This document shows positions 1 to 9,154 of a DNA stretch of 64,000 nt, in pieces. The notes beneath the pieces were generated by a model that worked only from the letters and a program-made list of their open reading frames with translations, did no database searches and was not told the DNA's origin. Made by a program: the position numbers and the translations under genes. Source of the DNA: Undibacterium sp. (lineage in GTDB: Bacteria; Pseudomonadota; Gammaproteobacteria; Burkholderiales; Burkholderiaceae_D); the NCBI GenBank assembly GCA_030645915.1, contig JAUSNO010000013.1, forward strand, positions 1-64,000, given 5' to 3'. How positions within the stretch are numbered: the stretch's first letter is position 1; every line of letters starts with the position of its first letter.

Positions 1-171
1 CTTCTTGCAGTCAGGCTCACGAACACTGGCATTACTCTGCTCCGCACATGCCCTTCTGCCTGCCTAACTCCGAATTGTCGTGAAATCACCGGACCAGATG
101 AGTTCAGCTCTGCAAAATATTAACTTTCGGCTCATAATTCATCATGTTTGTATTAAGAGAATTCATTGATT
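1..171. other. Left-edge non-coding stretch
   Basis: No reading frame with protein-like content was found here. The first ~110 bases could be the end or leader of something outside the window. The segment just before the next gene is AT-rich and carries an AGAGA purine stretch at about 156-160 that can act as its ribosome binding site. Confidence 0.4.
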
Positions 172-1119
172 ATGCTTGAGCGGAAAACCGCACCAAATAT
201 CTCATTTCTTGGCTTAGGCCTGATGGGGAAACCAATGGCGAGCCGACTGTTTGCAGCCGGTTATCAACTGACGGTCTGGAATCGTACCGCGAGCAAGGCG
301 CAGCCCTTTGTCAATCTAAGCGTCGCAGTTGCGGAGACACCATGCCTTGCAGTGAATTCCAAGGGCATATCTGCCGATATCATTTTTACGATGCTTGAAG
401 CAGGAGGCGCCGTCGATGACATTATTCGAAACATCTTGCCGGTGTTAAAGGAGGGCGCAATTCTGGTGGATATGAGCTCTACCCAGCAATCAGAAGCCAA
501 AAAATTCAGCACTTTGCTCGACGAGCATCATGTGGGATTCATCGATGCACCCGTCTCGGGCGGTGTGCTTGGCGCGGAGTCAGGAACTCTGGCAATAATG
601 GCAGGAGCGCATCAACATCATTACGATCAGGTTGAGTCAGTACTTAAGGTGTTTGGACGCCCGACTCGTGTAGGCTTACCTGGTTCTGGACAACTCGCAA
701 AATTATGCAATCAACTCATTGTTGGCGGCACCATCAATATTGTCGCTGAGGCGTTGCTGTTGGCTCAGGCAGGTGGTGCAGACCCCGTGGCGGTAAGAGA
801 TGCTTTACGCGGCGGATTTGCCGAGAGCCGTATATTGGAAGTCCATGGACAGCGCATGTTAGAGCGAAATTTCATTCCTGGCGGTCAGGTAAAAAGCCAA
901 GCCAAGGATATGGAAAATATATTACTCGCTGCTCAGGATGCCGGATTAGATTTGCCCTTGGCAGAAATGGTGGCGAATATTTACCGCTCTCTGATACCAC
1001 AATTTGCATGTGCAGATCATGCCGCGGGCTTGCTGGCATTGGAGCAACACAACCCAGGTATCCGACTTGGTGTTGACGTCGATATTCTTCCGCCTGGCAT
1101 GATATCGACCAAAAATTAG
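172..1119 (+). CDS. NAD(P)-dependent beta-hydroxyacid dehydrogenase (GarR/GlxR-like)
   Basis: Predicted soluble oxidoreductase of the 3-hydroxyisobutyrate / tartronate-semialdehyde reductase family, which reversibly oxidises beta-hydroxyacids with NAD(P)+. The N-terminal Rossmann motif GLGLMGKPMA lies near residues 15-24, the substrate-binding block DAPVSGG begins near residue 125, and the family's catalytic lysine sits in GQLAKLCNQ at about K177. The C-terminal half is the usual all-helical domain and the length of ~315 residues is normal. The ATG at 172 is preferred because an AGAGA stretch lies ~11 bases upstream; an in-frame TTG at 166 would add two residues. The substrate cannot be read from sequence, and no glycerate, tartronate or valine pathway gene lies beside it. 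The next gene, a molybdoenzyme, starts 51 bases downstream and may be co-transcribed. Confidence 0.85.
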   Translation: MLERKTAPNISFLGLGLMGKPMASRLFAAGYQLTVWNRTASKAQPFVNLSVAVAETPCLAVNSKGISADIIFTMLEAGGAVDDIIRNILPVLKEGAILVDMSSTQQSEAKKFSTLLDEHHVGFIDAPVSGGVLGAESGTLAIMAGAHQHHYDQVESVLKVFGRPTRVGLPGSGQLAKLCNQLIVGGTINIVAEALLLAQAGGADPVAVRDALRGGFAESRILEVHGQRMLERNFIPGGQVKSQAKDMENILLAAQDAGLDLPLAEMVANIYRSLIPQFACADHAAGLLALEQHNPGIRLGVDVDILPPGMISTKN

Positions 1120-1170
1120 ACCAATTGATTAGTTGTTGCTTTCTCAAAACCGAATATTGAAAGAAATTAT

Positions 1171-3258
1171 ATGAGCACAAGCATTATCCGTGCAGTTTGT
1201 CCGCACGACTGTCCTGATACCTGCGCACTGCATGTCACTGTTACGGATGGTGTGGCAACAGAAGTACGGGGTGACCCCGATCATCCTACTACTGCAGGCG
1301 TGTTGTGCACCAAGGTGTCACGTTATACAGAACGAACCTATCATAAGGATAGGTTGTTATATCCGCAAAAAAGGGTAGGGAAAAAAGGTGAGGGGAAATT
1401 TGAGCGAATTAGTTGGGATGAGGCACTCGATGCGATCTCCGCCCGTCTCAAGATAGTTGCAGTAAAAAATCCTTTGGCCATACTACCATATAGCTATGCT
1501 GGAACCATGGGACTTGTCCAGGGCGACAGCATGTCGCACCGCTTTTTTCATCAATTAGGGGCGTCGTTTTTAGATCGGACTATCTGTGCCACCGCTGGTG
1601 GAACTGGCTACAAATATACCGTGGGTGCAAGGATTGGCACCGACATAGAACAAACGCAAAATGCGCAATTAATCATCATCTGGGGTGGTAATCCAATCGC
1701 ATCCAGTCTGCATTTCTGGATGCGCGCACAAGAGGCCAAGCGCAAGGGCGCGAAACTGATAGCGATTGATCCATATCGTTCGCTGACTGCAGAAAAATGT
1801 CATCAGCATATTGCCCTGTTGCCGGGGACTGATGCTGTGCTCGCGTTAGGAATGATGCACGTATTGATTCAGGATGATTTGTTGGACCATGACTATATCG
1901 CTCAATACACCTTGGGTTTTGATCAACTGAAACAGCGTGCTCAAGAATGGCCGCCAGAGCGCGCAGCGCAAGTGTGTGGCATCAGCACTGAAGAAATAAT
2001 TGACCTCGCGCGTACTTATGGTGAGAGCGCAAAGCGTGGCGAAGCAAGCATGATACGCATGAACTACGGCGTACAACGTGTGCATGGCGGCGGTATGGCG
2101 GTACGTAATATCGCATGCTTGCCCGCTTTGGTCGGTGCGTGGCGTCATGCTGCAGGAGGCACGCAATTGTCTCTGTCCGACTCATTTCCCAAGAATATGG
2201 CTGCTTTGCAGCGCCCTGATTTATTCCCTTTAGGGCAGCAACAACGCACCATTAACATGAGCACGATCGGTGATGATTTAATGCAGGAATCATCCGATAA
2301 GTTCGGGCCCAGGATCGAAGCGCTCATCGTGTATAACTCAAATCCTGTTGCCATTGCGCCAGAATCGAGTGTGGTCGCGCAAGGATTTGCCCGGGAAGAT
2401 TTATTCACCGTCGTGCTTGAACATTTTCAAACAGATACAGCGGATTACGCCGACATACTCTTGCCAGCGACAACTCAACTGGAGCATATTGATGCACATA
2501 GCGCCTATGGACATCTATATATGATGGCTAATAATGCTGCGATTGCTCCTCAGGGTGAAGCAAAGCCAAATACAGAGATCTTTCGTTTGCTGGCGCAACG
2601 TATGGGTTTTGATGACCCATGCTTTAGCGAATCTGACGATCAGATTGCAGCGCAGGCGTTTAAAAAGGATGATACGCGCGCCATTCATTTCGATTGGAAT
2701 TCATTGAAGAAAGCTGGCTGGGCAAAGCTGCGTGTTGCTGAGGCTCCTTTTGCGCACGGTGGCTTTCTTACTCCGTCAGGTAAGTGTGAGTTTTATAGTC
2801 AAAGCATGCTTGACGATGGGCTGGATCCTTTGCCTACGTATATTCCTCCTTATGAATCTCGTCTCAGTAACCCTGAATTGGCAAAAAAATATCCATTGGC
2901 GATGATTTCGCCACCTGCCCGTAATTTTCTTAATTCCAGTTTTGTTAACGTACAAAGTCTGCGCGATACGGAGGGTGAACCGCATCTGGACATCCATCCT
3001 GTGGATGCCGCGCAACGTCAGATCGCCAGTGGAGATAGAGTGAAAATTCACAATGATCGCGGTTCATTTGTAGCCTTGGCGCGTGTTACAGATAAGGCGC
3101 GCCAAGGTTTGGTAGTGGGTCTGTCAATCTGGTGGAAAAAATTTGCATCAGACTATAAAAATGCCAATGAGGTGACTAGTCAGAGACTGACAGACATGGG
3201 CGGTGGCCCCACTTTTTATGATGTACTGGTACAGGTCGAGAAGGTTCAAACACCGTAA
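1171..3258 (+). CDS. Cytoplasmic molybdopterin-dependent oxidoreductase
   Basis: Large subunit-type molybdoenzyme of the DMSO reductase superfamily, 695 residues. The N-terminus carries a [4Fe-4S] motif with cysteines at 10, 14, 18 and 46 (CPHDCPDTC then C46), followed by the molybdopterin-binding domains and a C-terminal dinucleotide-binding domain (roughly 575-690). No twin-arginine signal precedes the cluster motif, so it should work in the cytoplasm. No electron-transfer or membrane-anchor subunit lies beside it, so it may act as a single-subunit reductase or dehydrogenase. The family includes many enzymes annotated only as molybdopterin oxidoreductase, and the substrate cannot be named. 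The hydroxyacid dehydrogenase just upstream is the only likely operon partner. Confidence 0.88.
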   Translation: MSTSIIRAVCPHDCPDTCALHVTVTDGVATEVRGDPDHPTTAGVLCTKVSRYTERTYHKDRLLYPQKRVGKKGEGKFERISWDEALDAISARLKIVAVKNPLAILPYSYAGTMGLVQGDSMSHRFFHQLGASFLDRTICATAGGTGYKYTVGARIGTDIEQTQNAQLIIIWGGNPIASSLHFWMRAQEAKRKGAKLIAIDPYRSLTAEKCHQHIALLPGTDAVLALGMMHVLIQDDLLDHDYIAQYTLGFDQLKQRAQEWPPERAAQVCGISTEEIIDLARTYGESAKRGEASMIRMNYGVQRVHGGGMAVRNIACLPALVGAWRHAAGGTQLSLSDSFPKNMAALQRPDLFPLGQQQRTINMSTIGDDLMQESSDKFGPRIEALIVYNSNPVAIAPESSVVAQGFAREDLFTVVLEHFQTDTADYADILLPATTQLEHIDAHSAYGHLYMMANNAAIAPQGEAKPNTEIFRLLAQRMGFDDPCFSESDDQIAAQAFKKDDTRAIHFDWNSLKKAGWAKLRVAEAPFAHGGFLTPSGKCEFYSQSMLDDGLDPLPTYIPPYESRLSNPELAKKYPLAMISPPARNFLNSSFVNVQSLRDTEGEPHLDIHPVDAAQRQIASGDRVKIHNDRGSFVALARVTDKARQGLVVGLSIWWKKFASDYKNANEVTSQRLTDMGGGPTFYDVLVQVEKVQTP

Positions 3259-3516
3259 TTAATGAAATTTGAAGCCGTGCTTGGAATGCAATTTGTGGCA
3301 TTGTAATCCTTCAGTGGAGTTGATTTTTAGATGCTTAAACGCGGACGATTTCTTAGAGCGTATGCTCAATTTGCGTTCAAAACACTTGCCTTGGCTCACC
3401 TTAGCCGATAGCATCGAAGGAGGACATCGTGTATCGTCGCAATACCAACGTTTGGAAACAGACGCACAAATGACCGCGCTTCCCACACAACAACAACCAG
3501 AGACAAGGAAAATAGC

Positions 3517-5199
3517 ATGGATAAGTTTTGGCTAAAATCGTACCCGGAAGGGGTTCCTGCAGAGATTGATGTTAATCAGTACAAGTCGCTTGTGCAAATG
3601 CTGGAAGAATCGTTTCAGAAGTACGCTGCGCGCAACGCCTATGTTTGCATGGACAAATTTCTTACCTATGGCGAACTTGATACCTTATCAAAAAAAGTAG
3701 GAGCCTGGCTGCAAAGCAAGGGGCTGAAAAAAGGTGCGCGCGTTGCCATCATGATGCCCAATGTCTTGCAATACCCTGTTGTCATGGCGGCGATTTTGCG
3801 TGCCGGCTATGTGGTAGTGAATGTCAATCCACTGTACACACCGCGCGAACTTGAGCATCAGTTGAAAGATTCTGGTGCAGAGGCCATTTTCATTCTTGAG
3901 AATTTTGCCACTACGCTTGAGAAAGTCCTTGATAAAACACCGGTTAAGCACATTGTTGTCGCCAGCATGGGTGACATGCTAGGCGGTGTAAAAGGGGCTA
4001 TCGTTAATTTTGTTGTGCGCAATGTCAAAAAAATGGTGCCTGCCTTTTCTTTGCCTGGTGCGATTCGATTCAAGCAAGTGATTGCCGACGCCGCTCGTCT
4101 GCCTTTTCAGCCGTCGACCATCGGCCACGACGATATCGCTTTCTTGCAATATACCGGTGGTACAACTGGCGTCTCTAAAGGCGCTACGTTAAGTCATCGC
4201 AATGTAGTGGCAAACGTATTGCAGAATGACGCGTGGTTGATGCCTGGAATGGCAGGCCAACACTCCACTGAGCAGAAAATTATTGTCTGTGCCTTGCCGC
4301 TGTATCATATTTTTGCGCTAACGGTATGCAGCTTGCTCGGGACTCGGATCGGCGCACTTAATTTGCTGATTCCTAATCCTCGCGATATGCCTGGCTTCAT
4401 CAAAGAATTGGCCAAATACAAAGTAAATATTTTCCCTGCTGTGAATACCTTATATAACGGCTTGCTGAATAACCCTGAGTTCGCCAAACTTGATTTCTCT
4501 GGTTACGAAATTTGTAGCGGCGGCGGTATGGCGGTACAAAAAGCGGTTGCTGATAAATGGTTGAAGATCACGGGCTGTGCCATCGCGGAAGGTTACGGCT
4601 TATCCGAAACGTCGCCAGTGGCAACGGCAAATCCTGCCAATACCAAAGAATTTTCCGGCACGATAGGCATGCCTATCCCTTCAACGGAAATTGCCATTCT
4701 TGATGATGATGGTAACCGCGTTCCCCTGGGCCAACCTGGTGAAATTGCGATTCGAGGTCCGCAAGTGATGGTGGGGTACTGGAATCGTCCCGATGAGACC
4801 GCCAATGTGATGACCCCGGATGGTTTCTTTAAATCTGGCGATGTCGGTATCATGGATTTCCGTGGCTACACAACGATCGTCGATCGTAAGAAAGACATGA
4901 TTTTGGTTTCCGGTTTCAATGTTTATCCGAATGAGATCGAAGGGGTGGTCGCCATGCATCCGGGCGTGCTCGAATGTGCTTGCGTTGGCGTGCCTGATGC
5001 CAATTCTGGTGAGGCGGTTAAACTATTCGTTGTCCGCAAGGACCCTAGCTTAACTGTTGAGCAGTTGATGGATTATTGCAAAGAGCAATTCACCGCATAT
5101 AAAAAACCGAAATACATTGAATTCCGCACAGATTTACCGAAAACGAATGTAGGTAAAATCTTGCGCCGCGAATTACGTGATGAAAAGAAGGTTGCATAG
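3517..5199 (+). CDS. fadD: Long-chain-fatty-acid--CoA ligase
   Basis: Acyl-adenylate-forming enzyme that activates long-chain fatty acids to acyl-CoA at the inner face of the membrane for beta-oxidation or lipid synthesis. The P-loop-like AMP-binding motif YTGGTTGVSKGA starts at residue 212; EGYGLSETSP and the fatty-acyl-CoA-synthetase block GFFKSGDVG ... DRKKDMILVSGFNVYPNE follow, and the C-terminal catalytic lysine lies in KTNVGKILRREL. At 560 residues it matches E. coli FadD. The ATG at 3517 has a good AAGGAAA ribosome binding site. The 258 bases between this gene and the molybdoenzyme contain no convincing gene. A thioesterase that would hydrolyse the product is encoded convergently just downstream. 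Confidence 0.93.
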   Translation: MDKFWLKSYPEGVPAEIDVNQYKSLVQMLEESFQKYAARNAYVCMDKFLTYGELDTLSKKVGAWLQSKGLKKGARVAIMMPNVLQYPVVMAAILRAGYVVVNVNPLYTPRELEHQLKDSGAEAIFILENFATTLEKVLDKTPVKHIVVASMGDMLGGVKGAIVNFVVRNVKKMVPAFSLPGAIRFKQVIADAARLPFQPSTIGHDDIAFLQYTGGTTGVSKGATLSHRNVVANVLQNDAWLMPGMAGQHSTEQKIIVCALPLYHIFALTVCSLLGTRIGALNLLIPNPRDMPGFIKELAKYKVNIFPAVNTLYNGLLNNPEFAKLDFSGYEICSGGGMAVQKAVADKWLKITGCAIAEGYGLSETSPVATANPANTKEFSGTIGMPIPSTEIAILDDDGNRVPLGQPGEIAIRGPQVMVGYWNRPDETANVMTPDGFFKSGDVGIMDFRGYTTIVDRKKDMILVSGFNVYPNEIEGVVAMHPGVLECACVGVPDANSGEAVKLFVVRKDPSLTVEQLMDYCKEQFTAYKKPKYIEFRTDLPKTNVGKILRRELRDEKKVA

Positions 5200-5210
5200 T
5201 TAGCATATGT

Positions 5211-5292
5211 ATATACTCCCCTAAATTTTATATGAAACTAGTTGTTCCGCAAGTATATAAAGCGATGTGAAAAAATACAGGTGGGAGTATGT
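5211..5292 (+). repeat. Family-1 intergenic repeat, copy A
   Basis: An 82 bp element bounded by ATATACTCCC at the left and GGGAGTATGTG at the right. It shares blocks in the same order with the elements at 18566-18649 and 39398-39481: the ends, a TNCGCA block in the middle, a GCGATRT block, and an A-rich stretch ending in ATAC. It begins 12 bases after the fadD stop codon. No coding potential was seen. Confidence 0.75.
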
Positions 5293-5307
5293 GTCAAGTG
5301 CTTGATT

Positions 5308-5353
5308 GGCAAACAAAAAGGGAAGGCAAAATTGCCTTCCCTTTTTGTTTGCC
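5308..5353. terminator. Bidirectional intrinsic terminator between fadD and yciA
   Basis: A perfect palindrome with 22-base arms and a 2-base centre. Each arm contains a GGGAAGGCAA core flanked by AAAAA/TTTTT, so both transcripts end in a U-rich tract. It serves fadD on the plus strand and the convergent thioesterase gene on the minus strand. Confidence 0.88.
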
Positions 5354-5459
5354 GAAAATGAAGTGTCAGCGATAGCGATCCAATGAATGCCTGAAGATAT
5401 TTCAGTGCCAGACCGACGATAATGAAGAGCTCAGTTGGTCATGAAAAAATGAGTGATCG

Positions 5460-5891
5460 CTATAAATTTGAAGAACTGAAATTAGCAATGCTTTCCAGCG
5501 GCGGAATCTGGCGTGGCTTACGATCATCTCCGGTAGCGACGTATGTCAACATGGCTTCGGTGACTTTTACTGTATTTGCCTGCAAGCGATTGCGTTCTGC
5601 ATAGACTTCGACAGAAACGGTAATCGAAGTATTGCCGACTTTGGTTACCTCTGCATAGAACGACAACAGGTCGCCGACGAACACTGGCTGTTTAAAGAGA
5701 AACGAATTGACGGCAATGGTCGCCACGCGACCATTGGCACGTCGTGCGGCCGGGATAGCGCCGGCGATATCTACTTGCGCCATAATCCAGCCGCCAAACA
5801 CATCGCCATGCACATTGGCATCGGAGGGCATAGGCATGACGCGCAGTTGTGGCATGCCTGGCGGAAGGGTGTTTTTGTTTTGTTCAGACAT
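5460..5891 (-). CDS. yciA: Acyl-CoA thioesterase, YciA-type hotdog fold
   Basis: Small hotdog-fold thioesterase (143 residues) predicted to hydrolyse acyl-CoA to free acid and CoA. The active-site region reads NVHGDVFGGWIMAQVD near residues 27-42, with the aspartate, GG and helix arrangement typical of the YciA/BACH group, and the remaining beta strands fit one hotdog domain. The length is normal. It is convergent with fadD, sharing its terminator, and divergent from the ABC exporter gene with only 66 bases between the two starts, so their promoters must overlap. The exact chain-length preference is not visible. Confidence 0.87.
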   Translation of the reverse strand: MSEQNKNTLPPGMPQLRVMPMPSDANVHGDVFGGWIMAQVDIAGAIPAARRANGRVATIAVNSFLFKQPVFVGDLLSFYAEVTKVGNTSITVSVEVYAERNRLQANTVKVTEAMLTYVATGDDRKPRQIPPLESIANFSSSNL

Positions 5892-5957
5892 GGCTCTACC
5901 TTTAAAACGTTACAATCAGCAAAATAATAAACCAATTTGAACTGAAACATATTTCTT

Positions 5958-7817
5958 ATGCGCCGTAATTCTTCCGCCCGTTCTTCCATATCGCCGTCGT
6001 CACCCCTTTCAGCAGGCAGAGGTGACTGGTCAACGGTAAAAACCTTATTGCCTTATCTTTGGGCTTACAAATGGCGGGTGCTGCTCGCTTTGTCATTTCT
6101 GGTCGGCGCAAAATTGGCCAATGTCGGCGTGCCCTTGGTGCTGAAGGAATTGATAGACTGGCTAACGATTAGCCCAACGCACCCAGCCGCCTTGATGGTA
6201 TTGCCGGTCAGCCTGCTGGTGACTTACGGGATTTTGCGTTTGTCGACGACACTGTTTACCGAGTTGCGTGAATTTGTCTTCGCCAAAGTCACGCAGCGAG
6301 CAGTGCGCACTGTCGCGCTGAAAGTATTTCGCCACCTGCACGCACTATCGTTACGCTTTCACCTCAATCGCCAGACCGGTGGAATGACCAGAGATATTGA
6401 ACGTGGCACGCGCGGCATTTCCTCGCTTGTATCGTATGCTTTATTTAGTATATTCCCCACCTTGCTGGAAATTTCCCTGGTCCTTATTTATCTTTCCACG
6501 CATTACGATATATGGTTCACCCTTATTACGGTTGCTGCGCTCGTGACGTATATTGTCTTCACCATTACCGTGACGGAATGGCGCACCAATTTTCGCCGGA
6601 CCATGAATGATCTTGATTCCAAAGCCAGCACCAAAGCGATAGATTCCTTGTTGAATTACGAAACGGTTAAATATTTTGGCAACGAAGAATATGAGGCGCG
6701 CCGTTACGATGAAGGCCTGCAGCGTTATGAGATTGCCGCAGTTAAATCGCAAACCACATTGTCTCTGTTGAATACCGGTCAATCCTTGATTATCGCAACT
6801 GCGGTCACGTTGATTTTATGGCGCGCAACCCAAGGCGTCATTGACAAAACCATGAGCCTCGGTGATCTGGTCCTGGTCAACGCCTTCATGATTCAGCTAT
6901 ATATCCCGCTTAATTTTTTGGGCGTCCTGTACCGTGAAATCAAGCAGAGTCTGGCCGATATGGAGCGGCTGTTTTCCTTACTGGACCAGAATCGGGAAAT
7001 CGCTGATAGTACGGAAGCAAAGCCATTGCAAATTGCCCATAAAGAAGGCGGCGAAATCCGGTTTTCTCATGTGAATTTTAGCTACGAGGAAAAACGTCAG
7101 ATATTGTTCGACGTTGACTTTGTCATCGCTGCCGGCACGACCACCGCCGTTGTTGGCCATAGCGGCTCTGGCAAATCGACGCTTTCTCGCTTGTTGTTTC
7201 GCTTCTATGATATTCAGGTCGGTAGCATCATGATTGATGGGCAGAATTTGGTCGACGTGACGCAGCATTCCTTGCGCCAGGCGATCGGCATTGTTCCGCA
7301 AGATACCGTATTGTTCAACGACACGATTGAATACAATATCGCCTATGGCAAGACAGGTGCCAGCAAGGATGAAATCATTGCGGTGGCGAAGGCGGCATAT
7401 ATCCACGATTTTATTGAGTCACTGCCTGATGGCTATGCCACGATGGTAGGCGAGCGCGGCTTGAAATTATCCGGTGGCGAAAAGCAGCGCGTCGCCATCG
7501 CCCGCACCTTATTAAAAAATCCTGCGATTCTTATTTTTGATGAGGCGACATCAGCGCTCGATTCAAAGTCCGAACAGATGATACAGGCGCAATTAAAGGA
7601 GATCGCCAGAAGCAGAACAAGTCTGGTCATCGCGCATCGGCTTTCTACCATCATTGATGCAGAACAAATTCTGGTGATGGACAAAGGTCGTATTATTGAG
7701 CGCGGCACGCATCTTCAGCTGTTAGCGCTAGCGGGCTCTTACAAGCAAATGTGGGAGCGCCAACAGCACAGAAAAGAAGCCGCAACTGGCACTGATATTG
7801 ATGACATTAATGAATAG
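5958..7817 (+). CDS. ATM1-type ABC exporter (fused permease and ATPase)
   Basis: Half-transporter with six predicted membrane helices (about residues 40-320) followed by an ATPase domain. Walker A GHSGSGKST is at 400-408, the signature LSGGEKQR at 504-511 and Walker B ending in D528-E529. The NYETVKYFGNE motif near residue 235 and the overall layout match the Atm1/HMT1 family, which exports glutathione-linked sulfur or metal compounds and in bacteria supports metal tolerance. The protein should work as a homodimer in the inner membrane. No strong Shine-Dalgarno sequence precedes the ATG. A LysR regulator gene starts 20 bases after the stop, so the two may be one transcript. The substrate is inferred from family only. 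Confidence 0.88.
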   Translation: MRRNSSARSSISPSSPLSAGRGDWSTVKTLLPYLWAYKWRVLLALSFLVGAKLANVGVPLVLKELIDWLTISPTHPAALMVLPVSLLVTYGILRLSTTLFTELREFVFAKVTQRAVRTVALKVFRHLHALSLRFHLNRQTGGMTRDIERGTRGISSLVSYALFSIFPTLLEISLVLIYLSTHYDIWFTLITVAALVTYIVFTITVTEWRTNFRRTMNDLDSKASTKAIDSLLNYETVKYFGNEEYEARRYDEGLQRYEIAAVKSQTTLSLLNTGQSLIIATAVTLILWRATQGVIDKTMSLGDLVLVNAFMIQLYIPLNFLGVLYREIKQSLADMERLFSLLDQNREIADSTEAKPLQIAHKEGGEIRFSHVNFSYEEKRQILFDVDFVIAAGTTTAVVGHSGSGKSTLSRLLFRFYDIQVGSIMIDGQNLVDVTQHSLRQAIGIVPQDTVLFNDTIEYNIAYGKTGASKDEIIAVAKAAYIHDFIESLPDGYATMVGERGLKLSGGEKQRVAIARTLLKNPAILIFDEATSALDSKSEQMIQAQLKEIARSRTSLVIAHRLSTIIDAEQILVMDKGRIIERGTHLQLLALAGSYKQMWERQQHRKEAATGTDIDDINE

Positions 7818-7837
7818 AATTCAAGCAAAGATCTGAT

Positions 7838-8800
7838 ATGGAAACCAAATGGCTGGAAGATTTCGTCTCATTGGCCGAAACCAATAGTTTTAGCCGTTCG
7901 GCAGAACTGCGTCATGTCACACAACCTGCATTTTCTCGTCGCATACAATCGTTGGAAGCTTGGCTGGGAACCGATCTGATCGATCGGACTTCTTACCCTA
8001 CGCGGCTCACACATGCGGGGGAGATTTTTTTTGAGCAGGCGATTGAAATGCTTGGGCAGATAAATAATGCGCGCGCGCTGCTGCGTGGTAAACGCACGTC
8101 GACGCAGACAACGGTAGATTTTGCCGTGCCGCATACTTTATCGTTAACCTATATACCGAAATGGCTGACTTCACTTGAGCAGGCTTTTGGCGAAATGCAT
8201 ACCCGTTTGCTAGCGTTGAATGTGCATGATGCAGTAATGACCCTGGTGGAAGGTGGCTGTGACCTGCTGCTGTGTTATCACCATCCACATCAGCCCTTGT
8301 TGCTTGATCCTGCGCAGTACGACATGATCACCATGGGTTCAGAGGCGCTGCGCGCCTATACCCGATGCAATAAAGCAGGACTGCCGGAATTCATTTTGCC
8401 TGGTACTGCAGAGCAGCCATTGCCCTTTCTCTCCTATGCCAACAATGCTTATCTCGGACGCATGGTCGATTTGATCCTCAACGACGCGCGCATACCTTTG
8501 TACTTTGATAAATGCTATGAAACCGACATGGCCGAAGGCCTGAAAATGATGGCGCTGGAGGGGCGCGGCGTGGCATTCCTGCCTGAGTCTGCGGTTACCC
8601 GCGAGCTTAAGCAAAAGCAATTGGCATGTGCGGATGGTGGCCTGAATGAATGGGAAGTCAATATGGAAATCCGCCTCTACCGCGAACGACCTTCTGCGCA
8701 GCGGCCGGGGAAACTGATTGTCTCAAGGCTGTGGGAATACCTGAGTCAACAGAGTTCAAAAAACGCAAAGCCGGCAGCGAAGTCGCGAAAAGCAAAGTGA
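7838..8800 (+). CDS. LysR-family transcriptional regulator (HypT/YjiE-like)
   Basis: Typical LysR protein of 320 residues: N-terminal winged helix-turn-helix (residues ~1-60, QPAFSRRIQSLEAWLG) and a C-terminal effector-binding domain. The opening METKWLEDF and the RRIQSLE segment resemble the HypT/YjiE subgroup, which in E. coli responds to hypochlorite; that assignment rests on recalled similarity and is tentative. LysR regulators usually control a divergent neighbour, but here the upstream neighbour (the ABC exporter) lies on the same strand only 20 bases away. The tail is lysine/arginine-rich (KNAKPAAKSRKAK). Confidence 0.85.
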   Translation: METKWLEDFVSLAETNSFSRSAELRHVTQPAFSRRIQSLEAWLGTDLIDRTSYPTRLTHAGEIFFEQAIEMLGQINNARALLRGKRTSTQTTVDFAVPHTLSLTYIPKWLTSLEQAFGEMHTRLLALNVHDAVMTLVEGGCDLLLCYHHPHQPLLLDPAQYDMITMGSEALRAYTRCNKAGLPEFILPGTAEQPLPFLSYANNAYLGRMVDLILNDARIPLYFDKCYETDMAEGLKMMALEGRGVAFLPESAVTRELKQKQLACADGGLNEWEVNMEIRLYRERPSAQRPGKLIVSRLWEYLSQQSSKNAKPAAKSRKAK

Positions 8801-9154
8801 TACTTGTTTGTCTGTGTAAGCGGGCATTTGCGGTCGATGTCCGGAAAAGAAAAAAGAATTTTTTTAAATTTTTTTATCAAGTTTCAATGAATACGGTCTG
8901 AATGACATCTTCTTTGGGTGAATTCTTGAGTAAAATCAAGGGATAATAAAGTTATGTTTATTTTGCATAGATGCATGCAAACAAAGCATTGGCGGCAATA
9001 GTACCTGTTGCAATACCATGCGTCACCTTATAGGTAAATATGTCGTCACAAGCGTATTTGACTTATGCTTGCAGTGACTTGGTTGAATTTCCTATCCGTT
9101 AGACTACCTTGATATCTTCCGTTACTTGATACCCTCAAACTAGAAGGAGACCGC
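8801..9154 (+). promoter_or_regulatory. gdhB upstream region
   Basis: A 354-base gap with no supported gene. It starts with A/T-only runs around 8844-8877 that could weakly end the LysR transcript. An inverted repeat TTTGCAT (8962-8968) / ATGCAAA (8975-8981) is a possible operator. A strong AGAAGGAGA ribosome binding site lies just before the gdhB ATG. No promoter could be assigned with confidence. Confidence 0.45.

Noticed and set aside
3269-3535. 88-residue frame before fadD
   Set aside because: It overlaps the fadD start, lacks a convincing ribosome binding site and has no recognisable protein features.
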